Assembly: GCF_021491355.1 (NCBI RefSeq)
Contig: NZ_JAKENF010000004.1
Span: 186,001-250,000 of the forward strand
Source of the DNA: Alitabrizicola rongguiensis
GTDB taxonomy: Bacteria > Pseudomonadota > Alphaproteobacteria > Rhodobacterales > Rhodobacteraceae
Direction: 5' to 3'
Length of the DNA stretch: 64,000 nt
Positions within the stretch are counted from its first letter, which is position 1. Each line of letters opens with the position of its first letter. The notes beneath the pieces were generated by a model. The model was not told the origin of the DNA and searched no databases. It saw only the letters and a list, made by a program, of their open reading frames with translations. Below, piece after piece: positions 26,310 to 35,388 of the stretch. A program made the translations under genes and the position numbers.

Positions 26310-27752
26310 ATGGCTGAGACAGCGTTTCTCTTGAACGGAACGCCGGTTCGCATCGCGGATGAACCCTCGACGCGCACCCTCCTCGACTGGCTGCGCGAAA
26401 CACGCGGCCTGACGGGCACCAAGGAAGGCTGCAACGAGGGCGACTGCGGCGCCTGTACCGTCATGGTCAGCGACGAAGCGGGAACGCGAGCGCTCAACGC
26501 CTGCATCCTGTTCCTCCCCCAGCTGCACGGCAAGGCCGTCCGCACGGTCGAGGGGCTGACGGCCCCCGATGGCACGCTCCACCCCGTCCAGCAGGCGATG
26601 GTTGACCATCACGGCTCGCAATGCGGTTTCTGCACTCCGGGCTTCGTCATGGCGATGGCGACCGGCCACCTGAACCACCGCACCGACCATGACGACGTGC
26701 TCGCCGGGAACCTCTGCCGCTGCACCGGCTACGCCCCGATCATCCGTGCGGCCGAGGCCGCCGCTGATGTGCCCGTCCCGGACTGGCTCAAACAGGAAAC
26801 CGACCCCGGCTTCTTCTTGGCCAAAATACCCTCGGGGGAAGCGGCCGGAATGGCCGCGCGGGGGGCAGACAGCTCCACGTCCGACGCCTTCCGCCCCTCA
26901 ACGACCGACGAACTGGCGCGCTGGTACGCAGCCAACCCGAATGCGACCCTGATCGCCGGGGCGACCGATGTCGGCCTCTGGGTGACCAAGGCGCTGATGG
27001 ACCTCGCCCCTGTCGCCTTCCTGAACGGGATCACTGAGCTGAAGCGGATCGAGACGACCGGGACCGAGATCCGGATCGGCGCAGGCGTCACGGTCAGCGA
27101 CCTGCTTGAGGCGATGAAAGGCCCGCATCCCGACTTCGCCGAGCTTCTCCGCCGCTATGCCTCGGTGCAGGTCCGCAACGCCGCGACCATAGGCGGCAAC
27201 ATCGCCAATGGCTCGCCGATCGGCGACGGCCCGCCCGCGCTGATCGCGCTCGGCGCCACGCTCCACCTCCGCAAGGGCGACAGCCGCCGCTCGATCCCGC
27301 TGGAGGATTTCTTCCTCGACTACCGCAAGCAGGACCGCCAGCCGGGCGAATTCGTCGAGGCCGTCAGCATCCCGGCCACGGCCCCCGCCCTGCGCTGCTA
27401 CAAGCTGTCCAAGCGCTTCGACCAGGACATCTCGGCTGTGTGCGGCTGCTTCAACGTCACGACCGAAGCCGGTCTCGTTTCGTCTGCGCGCATCGCTTTC
27501 GGCGGCATGGCAGGCATCCCGAAGCGGGCGACAACGGTCGAGCAGGCGCTGATCGGCAAGCCGCTCGACCGCAGCACAGCCGAGGCGGTAAAGCCGCTCT
27601 TTGCACAGGACTTCACGCCGATGACCGACATGCGCGCATCGGCCGGCTATCGGCTGGAGGCGGCAGGGAACATGCTTGTCCGCTACGCCCTCGAGCTTTC
27701 CCACCAGACGCCCCGGATCCTTGACCTCGACCCGCTGGAGGTGCGCGCATGA
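26310..27752 (+). CDS. xdhA: xanthine dehydrogenase small subunit (2Fe-2S and FAD)
   Basis: 480 residues. N-terminal 2Fe-2S domain with CNEGDCGAC, then the second cluster (CGFCTPGF and CRCTGY), then a FAD domain (LIAGATDVGLWV, ATIGGNIANGSPIGD) and the CO-dehydrogenase flavoprotein C-terminal domain. It passes electrons from the molybdenum subunit to NAD+ during oxidation of hypoxanthine and xanthine. A linker near residues 167-185 is encoded by a TTGGCCAA-containing repeat-like stretch. ATG 26310 fits the family start. It overlaps xdhB by 4 bp. Confidence 0.95.
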   Translation: MAETAFLLNGTPVRIADEPSTRTLLDWLRETRGLTGTKEGCNEGDCGACTVMVSDEAGTRALNACILFLPQLHGKAVRTVEGLTAPDGTLHPVQQAMVDHHGSQCGFCTPGFVMAMATGHLNHRTDHDDVLAGNLCRCTGYAPIIRAAEAAADVPVPDWLKQETDPGFFLAKIPSGEAAGMAARGADSSTSDAFRPSTTDELARWYAANPNATLIAGATDVGLWVTKALMDLAPVAFLNGITELKRIETTGTEIRIGAGVTVSDLLEAMKGPHPDFAELLRRYASVQVRNAATIGGNIANGSPIGDGPPALIALGATLHLRKGDSRRSIPLEDFFLDYRKQDRQPGEFVEAVSIPATAPALRCYKLSKRFDQDISAVCGCFNVTTEAGLVSSARIAFGGMAGIPKRATTVEQALIGKPLDRSTAEAVKPLFAQDFTPMTDMRASAGYRLEAAGNMLVRYALELSHQTPRILDLDPLEVRA

Positions 27753-30106
27753 GCCTGGGCAAACCCCTTCCGCATGATTCCGGGCCGCTGCATGTCACCG
27801 GGACCGCGCGCTATGTCGATGACATCCCGACGCCAGCCGGCACGCTGCACCTCGCCTTCGGCCTCTCGCCGGTGGCGCATGGCCGCATCCGCGCGCTCGA
27901 CCTGTCCGCCGTCCGCTCTTCGCCCGGCGTCGTCGGCGTCTGGTCGGCCGAGGATTTCGATCCTATGCCCGACTGCTCGCCCTCGGCCGAGGATGAGCCG
28001 CTACTCGCCACCGGCACGGTGCACTACGTCGGCCAGCAGGTGTTCCTCGTCGCCGCCGAAAGCCACCTTGCCGCCCGCAAGGCGGTGAAGAAGGCGAAGT
28101 ATGACATCGAGGAACTTCCGGCCCTTCTGACCGTGGATCAGGCGCTCGCTGCGAACAGCCGCTTCGAATCCGGGCCCAGCATCTGGACCCGCGGCGATGC
28201 CGCCGGGGCGCTTGCAAAATCCCCGCATGTCGTCGAAGGCCGGATGGAGGTTGGCGGGCAGGAGCATTTCTACCTCGAAGGCCAGGTCGCCCTCGCCCTG
28301 CCACTCGAGAATGGCGACATGCTCGTCCATGCCTCGTCGCAGCACCCGACCGAGATCCAGCACAAGGTCGCCCACGCGCTGCATCTGCCGATGAGCGCGG
28401 TGCGGGTCGAGGTGCGCCGCATGGGCGGCGGCTTCGGCGGCAAGGAAAGCCAGGGCAACGCGCTGGCCGTTGCCTGCGCGATTGCCGCCGCGCGCACCGG
28501 GCGGCCCTGCAAGCTGCGCTACGACCGCGATGACGACATGGTCATCACCGGCAAACGCCACGACCTCGCCATCGGTTACAAGGCGGGCTTCGACGATACC
28601 GGCAAGCTGACCGGGATCGAGTTCCTGCATCTCTTCCGCTGCGGCTGGAGCCAGGACCTGTCGCTGCCCGTCGCCGACCGGGCGATGCTGCATGCCGACA
28701 ACGCCTACTGGCTGCCGCATGTCCGGATCGAAAGCCACCGGCTGAAAACCAACACCCAGTCCGCCACCGCCTATCGCGGCTTCGGCGGGCCGCAGGGGAT
28801 CATCGGCATCGAGCGGGTGATGGACCACATCGCCCATGCGCTGAAGAAGGATCCGCTCGAGGTCCGCCGGGTGAACTTCTACCGCGAGAACGACGTCGTT
28901 GAGGGCCCCGGTCACGGCCACCGCTATGGCGGCCCGCATTCGCCGAAAGCCGAAGAGCTCCAGCCGCAGACGACGCCCTACCTGATGCCGATCGAGGATT
29001 TCATCGGCCATGCCATGACGGCGAAGCTTGCCGAGACCTCGGGCTACACTGCGCGCCGCGAGGCGATCCGGGAGTGGAACAAGACCAGCCCGGTTCTCAA
29101 GCGTGGCATCTCGATGGTGCCGGTGAAGTTCGGCATTTCCTTCACGCTGACATGGCTCAACCAGGCGGGTGCCTTGGTGCATGTCTATCAGGACGGCTCG
29201 ATCCGCATGAACCACGGCGGGACCGAGATGGGACAGGGCCTGTTCCAGAAGATCGCGCAGGTAGCGGCCGGCGTCTTCGGCGTCGATGCCGGGATGGTCA
29301 AGATCACCGCGACCGATACGGCGCTGGTGCCCAATACCTCGGCCACCGCGGCCTCGTCGGGCGCCGACATGAACGGCATGGCGATCAAGATCGCCTGCGA
29401 GACGATCAAGGAGCGAATGGCCGCGCATCTGGCGGAGAAGCACCAGGCCGATCCTACGCAGGTCCGCTTCGCAGATGGCCGGGTGCAGGTGGGCGGTGCC
29501 GATTACAGCTTTGCCGAGGTCGCGGCGATGGCCTACCAGTCGCGCATCTCGCTCTCCTCGACCGGCTACTACAAGACACCGAAGATCACCTGGGACCGGG
29601 TCAAGGGGCAGGGTCGCCCCTTCCTGTACTTCGCCTATGGTGCGGCGGTGACCGAGGTGGTGATCGACACGCTGACCGGCGAGAACCGCATTCTGCGGAC
29701 CGACATCCTGCATGACACCGGCCACAGCCTGAACCCGGCCATCGACATTGGCCAGGTCGAGGGCGCCTATGTGCAGGGCGCGGGCTGGCTCACAACCGAG
29801 GAACTGGTCTGGGATGACAAGGGGCGGCTCCGCACCCATGCGCCGTCAACCTACAAGATCCCGGCCTGTTCCGACCGACCGCGCGTCTTCAACGTCGCGC
29901 TCTGGGACCGCCCGAACCGCGAGGATACCGTCGGCCGTTCCAAGGCCGTAGGCGAGCCGCCCTTCAACCTTGGCATCTCAGCGTTCCTCGCCCTGTCCGA
30001 CGCGGTTGCGGCCTGCGGCGACGGGTCGATCTATCCCGATCTCGATGCCCCGGCGACGGCCGAGCGCATCCTGATGGCGGTCAAGCGGCAGCGCGGCGAT
30101 GTTTGA
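27749..30106 (+). CDS. xdhB: xanthine dehydrogenase molybdenum-binding subunit
   Basis: 785 residues. It has an aldehyde oxidase/XDH a/b-hammerhead domain then the molybdopterin-binding domain: GGGFGGKESQG at about residue 227, AYRGFGGPQG, NHGGTEMGQG, and the catalytic-glutamate motif KAVGEPPFNLG near residue 733. It oxidises hypoxanthine to xanthine to urate in the cytoplasm as an (AB)2 complex with XdhA. Start overlaps xdhA (ATGA); its end overlaps xdhC by 8 bp. Confidence 0.96.
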   Translation: MSLGKPLPHDSGPLHVTGTARYVDDIPTPAGTLHLAFGLSPVAHGRIRALDLSAVRSSPGVVGVWSAEDFDPMPDCSPSAEDEPLLATGTVHYVGQQVFLVAAESHLAARKAVKKAKYDIEELPALLTVDQALAANSRFESGPSIWTRGDAAGALAKSPHVVEGRMEVGGQEHFYLEGQVALALPLENGDMLVHASSQHPTEIQHKVAHALHLPMSAVRVEVRRMGGGFGGKESQGNALAVACAIAAARTGRPCKLRYDRDDDMVITGKRHDLAIGYKAGFDDTGKLTGIEFLHLFRCGWSQDLSLPVADRAMLHADNAYWLPHVRIESHRLKTNTQSATAYRGFGGPQGIIGIERVMDHIAHALKKDPLEVRRVNFYRENDVVEGPGHGHRYGGPHSPKAEELQPQTTPYLMPIEDFIGHAMTAKLAETSGYTARREAIREWNKTSPVLKRGISMVPVKFGISFTLTWLNQAGALVHVYQDGSIRMNHGGTEMGQGLFQKIAQVAAGVFGVDAGMVKITATDTALVPNTSATAASSGADMNGMAIKIACETIKERMAAHLAEKHQADPTQVRFADGRVQVGGADYSFAEVAAMAYQSRISLSSTGYYKTPKITWDRVKGQGRPFLYFAYGAAVTEVVIDTLTGENRILRTDILHDTGHSLNPAIDIGQVEGAYVQGAGWLTTEELVWDDKGRLRTHAPSTYKIPACSDRPRVFNVALWDRPNREDTVGRSKAVGEPPFNLGISAFLALSDAVAACGDGSIYPDLDAPATAERILMAVKRQRGDV

Positions 30107-31046
30107 CCTGGTTGCCCTTCGCGCCGCCGTTGCGGCCCATGGCCGCGTGGTGCGGGTGGTGATCGCCGCGGTGCTGGGCTCCTCCCCGCGCGAAGTCGGC
30201 GCCTCGATGCTGGTTTGGCCGGGCGGTAGCGCAGGCACCATCGGTGGCGGTGCGCTGGAATGGGAGGCGACTCAGCGCGCGCTGGCGATGCTGCCGGAGG
30301 GCGGTCATCGCCTTGACCATGAGGCGCTCGGGCCGCGGCTCGGTCAGTGCTGTGGCGGCTCCGTCACGGTGTTGACGGAGGTCCATGACGCCACGACGCT
30401 TCCCGCGCTGGAGGGCGAGACGGTGATCGCACGTGCCGTGGATGGCCGGCCGATGCCGCTGGCCGTCAAGCGCCTGCTGGCCAAGGCCAGGGGCGAAGGC
30501 GTTGCACCCGAGCCCGCGCTTGTTCAGGGCTGGATGATCGAACCGGTTGCGCAGCCCACCCGCCAGCTCTGGATCTGGGGGGCCGGCCATGTCGGGCGAG
30601 CGCTGGTGTCCGTCTTCACGCCGCTGCCGGACTTCGCCGTCACCTGGATCGACGTCGCCGCCGATCGTTTTCCACCTCTGGTCCCTGAAGGTGTCCGGGC
30701 CATTCCGGCAGCCGATCCGGCCGTTCTGGCCGATCATGCCCCTCGCGAGGCTGAGCACCTGATCCTCACCTATTCCCATGCCCTGGATCTGGAACTCTGC
30801 CACCGCCTGCTTCTTCGTGGCTTCGCTGGCTGCGGGCTGATCGGCTCGGCCACGAAATGGGCGCGGTTCCGAGGCCGTCTTGCCGCGCTTGGACATTCGC
30901 CGCAGGCGATCTCGCAGATTGTATGTCCGATCGGCGACCGCACCCTTGGCAAACATCCGCAGGCTATTGCCCTGGGCGTTGGAGTGGCCCTGATCAAGGG
31001 TGGTTTGCAGCGCCGCTCGGAGACCGAGACGCGCGACGCGGTTTAG
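30099..31046 (+). CDS. xdhC: xanthine dehydrogenase accessory protein
   Basis: 315 residues of the XdhC/CoxI family: an N-terminal XdhC domain (VIAAVLGSSPREVGASMLVW, GGGALEW) and a C-terminal Rossmann domain (LWIWGAGHVGRALV). It binds and sulfurates the molybdenum cofactor before insertion into XdhB; known from Rhodobacter capsulatus XdhC. It overlaps the end of xdhB by 8 bp, closing an xdhABC operon. No guanine deaminase gene follows. Confidence 0.93.
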   Translation: MFDLVALRAAVAAHGRVVRVVIAAVLGSSPREVGASMLVWPGGSAGTIGGGALEWEATQRALAMLPEGGHRLDHEALGPRLGQCCGGSVTVLTEVHDATTLPALEGETVIARAVDGRPMPLAVKRLLAKARGEGVAPEPALVQGWMIEPVAQPTRQLWIWGAGHVGRALVSVFTPLPDFAVTWIDVAADRFPPLVPEGVRAIPAADPAVLADHAPREAEHLILTYSHALDLELCHRLLLRGFAGCGLIGSATKWARFRGRLAALGHSPQAISQIVCPIGDRTLGKHPQAIALGVGVALIKGGLQRRSETETRDAV

Positions 31047-31497
31047 CCCTTCGTAGCCGAATCAGACCACACGGTGCGCGACCGCAGATTCATCAATCCG
31101 CGACAGTTCCGCCGATTGGTTCCTGCCTGTATCCGGCCATAGCTTTGCCGCATTGCCGCCCCAATCCCGCCCCGGAAACACCCTGTTTCGTGTTCGTGGC
31201 CGGTTCGGGGCGGCAGCCTTGACCGTGCCACGAGCCAAATTGCGCGCGACTGTCCTCACCAGCAGGACAGTGCAAGGCAAACCCGAGGATTGATTGGACT
31301 GCAGCACCATTTGGCAAGATCGCCGCTCCAAAACGCGAGAATCGGATGCAAGCCCGCTCCCCCCTTGGTTGTAGGCGGGATCTGGGCGTTCACGAAGCTC
31401 GCAATCACTTGAACTTACGGCGTTTGACCTTCCCGCCCGGCGATGCAACCTCGAATTTGCGCGGGGGCGATTTGGGCGAAAGTAAGGAAGTTTCGAG
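31047..31497. other. 451-bp non-coding gap
   Basis: Between xdhC and the next rightward gene I find no gene with family support on either strand. The region is less GC-biased than the flanks and contains several short open frames without ribosome sites. The last 15 bp hold a clear ribosome-binding site (AAGGAAG) for the gene at 31498, so its promoter must lie in this gap. Confidence 0.5.
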
Positions 31498-32307
31498 ATG
31501 AAATTCGTAAAGGTTCTGGCAATTGCTGCCACCCTGGCCACGCCGTTTTCGGCCCATGCCGCGACCGTCACCCAGCAGACAAGTGACATCTTCACGGGCG
31601 ACGCCGGCAAACTCGGCGGCACCAGGGTAATGATCTTCAACACCACGACCCCCGACCCGCATGATTACATGACGGGACTGGCGGGCGCGTTCCAGCTGCA
31701 AAGCCACCTCGACATCGATGGCAATGGCACAATCGGCGATGGCACCAAGGGAGCCTTCGAGAAGTTCATTGGCTTCTGCATCACCCCTTTCACCTATCTG
31801 AAGCGCAGCGGCACCTCGCTTGTCGGCGATTACACCCTGCATGATGAAATCACCTCCGGCATCAAGTCGCTCAGCCTCGAACGGCTCAAGATGCTCGGTG
31901 CGTTGGCCAAGGGCGCGTGGGACCTGATGGATGACAGCATCGAGAATGCCGTCGCCTTCCAGTTGGCCGCCTGGGAAATCGTCGCCGAGACCAGACCACA
32001 TCTGAGCGTCTACGAGGTAGGTCCCGCCGACAAGAACTTCCGCGTTCGCGCGCCGAGCAAGTATCTGCAGGCCACCTCGATCGCGACTGCGAATGACTGG
32101 CTGTCGAAACTCGGCACAAAGGGGTGGGAGCTGTCGACGGCTGGGCTGAAGATCCTCACCGTTCCGGTCGATACCGCCGGACGAGACACGACGCAGGACC
32201 TCATGACCTATGTTCCGCCGGCGCCAGTTCCGCTGCCGGGCGCGCTCGGGATGCTTGCTGCAGGTTTGGCGGCTTTTGCCGCAATAGGGCGGGCGCGGCG
32301 GGCCTGA
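31498..32307 (+). CDS. secreted protein with VPLPG C-terminal sorting-type signal
   Basis: 269 residues. Signal peptide MKFVKVLAIAATLATPFSAHA, a central domain I do not recognise (FCITPFTYLKRSGTSLVG, AVAFQLAAWEIVAE), and a C-terminal tripartite tail: APVPLPGALGMLAAGLAAF followed by RARRA. That arrangement is the VPLPA-CTERM pattern used in alphaproteobacteria for exosortase-linked sorting. No exosortase gene is in the window. A strong terminator follows, so the gene is monocistronic. Confidence 0.75.
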   Translation: MKFVKVLAIAATLATPFSAHAATVTQQTSDIFTGDAGKLGGTRVMIFNTTTPDPHDYMTGLAGAFQLQSHLDIDGNGTIGDGTKGAFEKFIGFCITPFTYLKRSGTSLVGDYTLHDEITSGIKSLSLERLKMLGALAKGAWDLMDDSIENAVAFQLAAWEIVAETRPHLSVYEVGPADKNFRVRAPSKYLQATSIATANDWLSKLGTKGWELSTAGLKILTVPVDTAGRDTTQDLMTYVPPAPVPLPGALGMLAAGLAAFAAIGRARRA

Positions 32308-32337
32308 TACCCCGAGCCCGATTTCAGACCTGATGAA

Positions 32338-32364
32338 GGCCCGGCCAAGCCGGGCCTTTTTTCT
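32338..32364 (+). terminator. intrinsic terminator
   Basis: GGCCCGGC-CAA-GCCGGGCC followed by TTTTTTC, 30 bp past the stop of the VPLPG protein gene. This is the clearest classical terminator in the window. Confidence 0.85.
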
Positions 32365-32414
32365 TGCATCAACTCCCTCTTGAAATCTTTCTTGCCGCCG
32401 GGCAGCTTGCTGCA

Positions 32415-33488
32415 ATGATCGACTTCCTCATCATTGGCGGCGGGATCGCCGGCGTTTCGGCGGCAGCGCGCCTGTCGCATCTGGGCAGTGTCGTCTTGCT
32501 CGAAGCAGAGCCGGGACTCGCCTATCACACCTCCGGCCGGTCGGCGGCTCTGTATGAACCATGCTATGGCTCTGGAGCTGTTGTCGAACTGACGGTGGCA
32601 AGCGGGGAGTATTTCCGGTCCGTGCCAGGACTTCTCTCTCCGCGGGGGATGATGGTTCTCGCACGACCAGACCAGGCGGAGACGTTCCGGAAGGATGTCA
32701 GATCCTACAGCCTCGATGTGATCGATGTTCAAGTGGCTGCCGAGCGCGTTCCGGTGATCAACACCGAAGTTGTTTCGCATGCCGCCTGGGCCGACCATGC
32801 CTGGGACATAGATACCGACCGTCTGATCCAGAATTTTGCCAGCGAAGCCCGTGCCAATGGCGGGGTCATTGAAACCTCCGCGCCCGTCACGGCCATCCGG
32901 CGCGACTCATCTGGTTGGGTGGTCATTACATCAAAAGGCGAGTTTCGCACCCGGCTGCTCGTGAACGCCGCCGGCGCCTGGGCGGACGATCTGGCAAAGA
33001 TGGCAGGGGTCCCCCCCTTGGGACTTCAGCCGATGCGACGTTCGATCGCCCGCATACCGGCCCCCGGCGGAAATGACCTGCGTTCCTGGCCTATGATGTT
33101 CGGGGCGGGCGAGAGCTGGTATGCCAAGCCCGATGCGGGCGCGCTGATCGTCTCGCCTGCCGAAGAGCACCCGATGGATCCGCATGACGCTTGGGCCGAC
33201 GACATGGTCCTGGCCGAGGGTCTGGCGCGCTACGAAGAGATGGTGACGGAACCGGTGACGCGACTGATCTCGAGCTGGGCCGGCCTGCGCACCTTTTCGC
33301 CGGATCGTGTGCTGGTGATCGGACGCGACAAGAGAGAACCGGATTTCTTCTGGTTGGCGGGTCAGGGCGGCTATGGGTTCCAGTCTTCGGCCGCCGCAAG
33401 CCAGCTTACGGCAGACCTGATCGGCGGACGGACCTCAGACCTGTCGGCCGCCCTGGTCGATGCGCTCGATCCCGCCCGGTTTGGCTAA
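32415..33488 (+). CDS. FAD-dependent D-amino-acid oxidase/dehydrogenase family (DAO)
   Basis: 357 residues starting MIDFLIIGGGIAGVSAAARL, the dinucleotide-binding GxGxxG. The DAO-family C-terminus WAGLRTFSPDRVLVIGRD and AGQGGYGFQSSAAASQL, and the HTSGRSAALYEPCYG stretch, resemble D-arginine/D-amino-acid dehydrogenases. Likely reaction: oxidative deamination of a D- or N-substituted amino acid. Substrate unknown. An ATG at 32364 would overlap the terminator and add 17 residues, so 32415 is preferred. Confidence 0.85.
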   Translation: MIDFLIIGGGIAGVSAAARLSHLGSVVLLEAEPGLAYHTSGRSAALYEPCYGSGAVVELTVASGEYFRSVPGLLSPRGMMVLARPDQAETFRKDVRSYSLDVIDVQVAAERVPVINTEVVSHAAWADHAWDIDTDRLIQNFASEARANGGVIETSAPVTAIRRDSSGWVVITSKGEFRTRLLVNAAGAWADDLAKMAGVPPLGLQPMRRSIARIPAPGGNDLRSWPMMFGAGESWYAKPDAGALIVSPAEEHPMDPHDAWADDMVLAEGLARYEEMVTEPVTRLISSWAGLRTFSPDRVLVIGRDKREPDFFWLAGQGGYGFQSSAAASQLTADLIGGRTSDLSAALVDALDPARFG

Positions 33489-33513
33489 CACATTCTTTTT
33501 TATGCATCCGAAT

Positions 33514-33527
33514 TGATCGAGGTCAAT
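33514..33527. promoter_or_regulatory. FNR/CRP-type box
   Basis: TTGATCGAGGTCAA matches the TTGAT-N4-ATCAA consensus of FNR, FnrL and DNR-type regulators at nine of ten fixed positions, and sits inside a longer perfect repeat (GAATTGA...TCAATTC, 33511-33530). It is 50 bp upstream of the AhpD-like gene, a suitable position for activation. Confidence 0.65.
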
Positions 33528-33577
33528 TCAACCCGCGTCGCCTTTCGCTACCTCGGGGCAAAGGAAAGGACGCGACC

Positions 33578-33916
33578 ATGAGCTACAAGCAGAAGATTTC
33601 GGAGATGCGCAGCGAACTGCGCGCCATGAACAAGCTGATTCCCGAAGTCGCCAAGGGATTTGCACAGCTCTCGGCGGCGGCCAAGGACAACGGCCCGCTC
33701 GGCGTTAAGGAAAAGGAATATGTTGCCCTCGGCATCGCCATCGCCATGCGCTGCGAGCCCTGCATCAATTTCCATGTCGAGGCACTGATGAAATCCGGTG
33801 CCACGCGCGAGGAACTTGGCGACATCCTTGCCATGTCGATCCAGATGGGGGGCGGACCGTCGCTGATGTATGCCGCCCATGCGCTGGCCTGCTGGGATGA
33901 ACTTTCTGCCGCCTGA
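33578..33916 (+). CDS. carboxymuconolactone decarboxylase / AhpD-like protein
   Basis: 112 residues with the CMD-family core. RCEPCINFHVEALMKSGATREE contains the CxxC-x3-H motif typical of AhpD-type alkylhydroperoxidases, where the two cysteines carry redox activity. A peroxidase or redox role is plausible; substrate unknown. The ATG at 33578 follows AAGGAAAGGA. An FNR-type box 50 bp upstream suggests expression under low oxygen or nitric oxide (inference). Confidence 0.88.
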   Translation: MSYKQKISEMRSELRAMNKLIPEVAKGFAQLSAAAKDNGPLGVKEKEYVALGIAIAMRCEPCINFHVEALMKSGATREELGDILAMSIQMGGGPSLMYAAHALACWDELSAA

Positions 33917-33987
33917 CCCTTCGATCCCCCCGTGACAACCCGCCCCGGTCACGCCAGAAAGCAACCGGACAGACGGGGAATGCGGAC

Positions 33988-34764
33988 ATGGCTTGGTTGG
34001 GGCGCAAGGCGCTGGTGGCGGCTCTGCTTGTGGTGCTGGCGGGATGCGGTGGCGGCCATCCCACGGGAATCCCCAAGGGATTTGACGACGTTGACCCGAC
34101 CGAATGGCACGGGCGGAACAAGCCCAGCAACTACGACATCCATGGCATCGACGCCTCGCGCTTCCAGGGCGCCATCGACTTTGACGAGGCAGCCCGCGGC
34201 GGCGTGGGCTTCGCCTTCCTAAAGGCCACCGAGGGCGGCGATTTCGCCGATCCGATGTTCCAGACCAACCGCGAGGCTGCTCGGCGTGCTGGCGTGCCGG
34301 TTGGCGCCTATCACTTCTACTACTACTGCCGCACAGCTCAGGAGCAGGCCCAGTGGTTCATAGACCATGTTCCGGCAGAACCGGGCGACCTGCCGCCCGT
34401 GCTCGACATGGAATGGAACGGCTATTCCCCCTCCTGCCGCCTGCGCCCGCCTCCCGAGACCGTGCGATCCGAAGCGAAGATCTTCCTCGACATGCTGACG
34501 GCGCATTACGGCCGCAAGCCGATCATCTACACCTCGATAGACTTCTGGGAAGAGAACGAGATGTGGAAGCTCGGCGATTACCACTTCTGGCTCCGTGCCG
34601 TTGCAGGTCATCCGGCAGATGTCTATGGCGGCCACCACCGCTGGACCTTCTGGCAGTATACCGGGACCGGCCGCGCGCCGGGCGTGGACGGGCCGGTTGA
34701 TCTGAATACCTTCAACGGATCGTCGCGCCAGTGGCGCAAGTGGCTGGAGGCCCATGCGCAGTAG
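33988..34764 (+). CDS. glycoside hydrolase family 25 lysozyme-like lipoprotein
   Basis: 258 residues. Lipoprotein signal with lipobox VVLAGCGG (Cys about residue 20). The GH25 domain has GIDASRFQGAIDF, FLKATEGG, GAYHFYYY, and the catalytic VLDMEWNG (DxE) near residue 142, ending FWQYTGTG...VDLNTFNG. GH25 enzymes cut the muramic-acid-glucosamine bond of peptidoglycan. Likely anchored in the periplasmic face of a membrane. Confidence 0.92.
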   Translation: MAWLGRKALVAALLVVLAGCGGGHPTGIPKGFDDVDPTEWHGRNKPSNYDIHGIDASRFQGAIDFDEAARGGVGFAFLKATEGGDFADPMFQTNREAARRAGVPVGAYHFYYYCRTAQEQAQWFIDHVPAEPGDLPPVLDMEWNGYSPSCRLRPPPETVRSEAKIFLDMLTAHYGRKPIIYTSIDFWEENEMWKLGDYHFWLRAVAGHPADVYGGHHRWTFWQYTGTGRAPGVDGPVDLNTFNGSSRQWRKWLEAHAQ

Positions 34765-34780
34765 TCAAGGGAGGTGAGCG

Positions 34781-35251
34781 ATGGAATTCGACTCGCAAAC
34801 CGGCATCTGCCGCTGTGGTCGGCTGGTGATCGAGGTTTCAGCGCCGCCGCTGATGACCGCCGCCTGCCACTGCCGGGGCTGCCAGCGGATGAGCTCCAGT
34901 GCCTTTTCCCTAACCGCGATCTTTCCCGCGGCCGCCTTCCATGTGGTGGCCGGAACTCCGGTCAAGGGCGGAGCGCAGGGGCCCGAGCTTGACCACTACT
35001 TCTGCCCGGACTGCAAGACCTGGATGTTCACCCGTATCGTCGGGATGGACGACATCGTCAATGTCCGGCCGACCATGTTCGATCGCCCCGACTGGTGCGA
35101 CCCGTTCATCGAGACGATGACCTCGGCCCGCCTGCCCTGGGCCAGCACCCCGGCCCGCCACAGTTACGCGGCCTTCCCCGAAATGGCGGACTTCCCGGCG
35201 CTGTTGCAGGAGTTCGCCAACGAACGCGGCACGCAGGACCCATCCACCTGA
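34781..35251 (+). CDS. GFA (CENP-V/GFA) family zinc protein
   Basis: 156 residues with the GFA cysteines: ICRCGRLV, ACHCRGCQRMSSSAFS and FCPDCKTWMF. The family includes glutathione-dependent formaldehyde-activating enzyme, but most members have no proven activity. The ATG follows GGGAGGTGAGCG and is 16 bp from the lysozyme stop, so the two may be co-transcribed. A second, double-domain GFA protein lies at 50681. Confidence 0.87.
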   Translation: MEFDSQTGICRCGRLVIEVSAPPLMTAACHCRGCQRMSSSAFSLTAIFPAAAFHVVAGTPVKGGAQGPELDHYFCPDCKTWMFTRIVGMDDIVNVRPTMFDRPDWCDPFIETMTSARLPWASTPARHSYAAFPEMADFPALLQEFANERGTQDPST

Positions 35252-35388
35252 GGGCTTTGGGCGCGCCGCTGTCCTTGCCCGCACGAGCGGGTTGCGGCGC
35301 GCAGACCAGCTGCCTGCGCAAAGTGGATAGACAGAAGCGCAAGCCGATGTGCCTATGGCGCCGTTGGCCCGTTGCGATTGGAAAAGAC

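Noticed and set aside
23207-26317. A 1036-residue open frame opposite dnaE
   Set aside because: Same reason: dnaE on the other strand has full catalytic motifs, and this frame is compositionally biased without domains.
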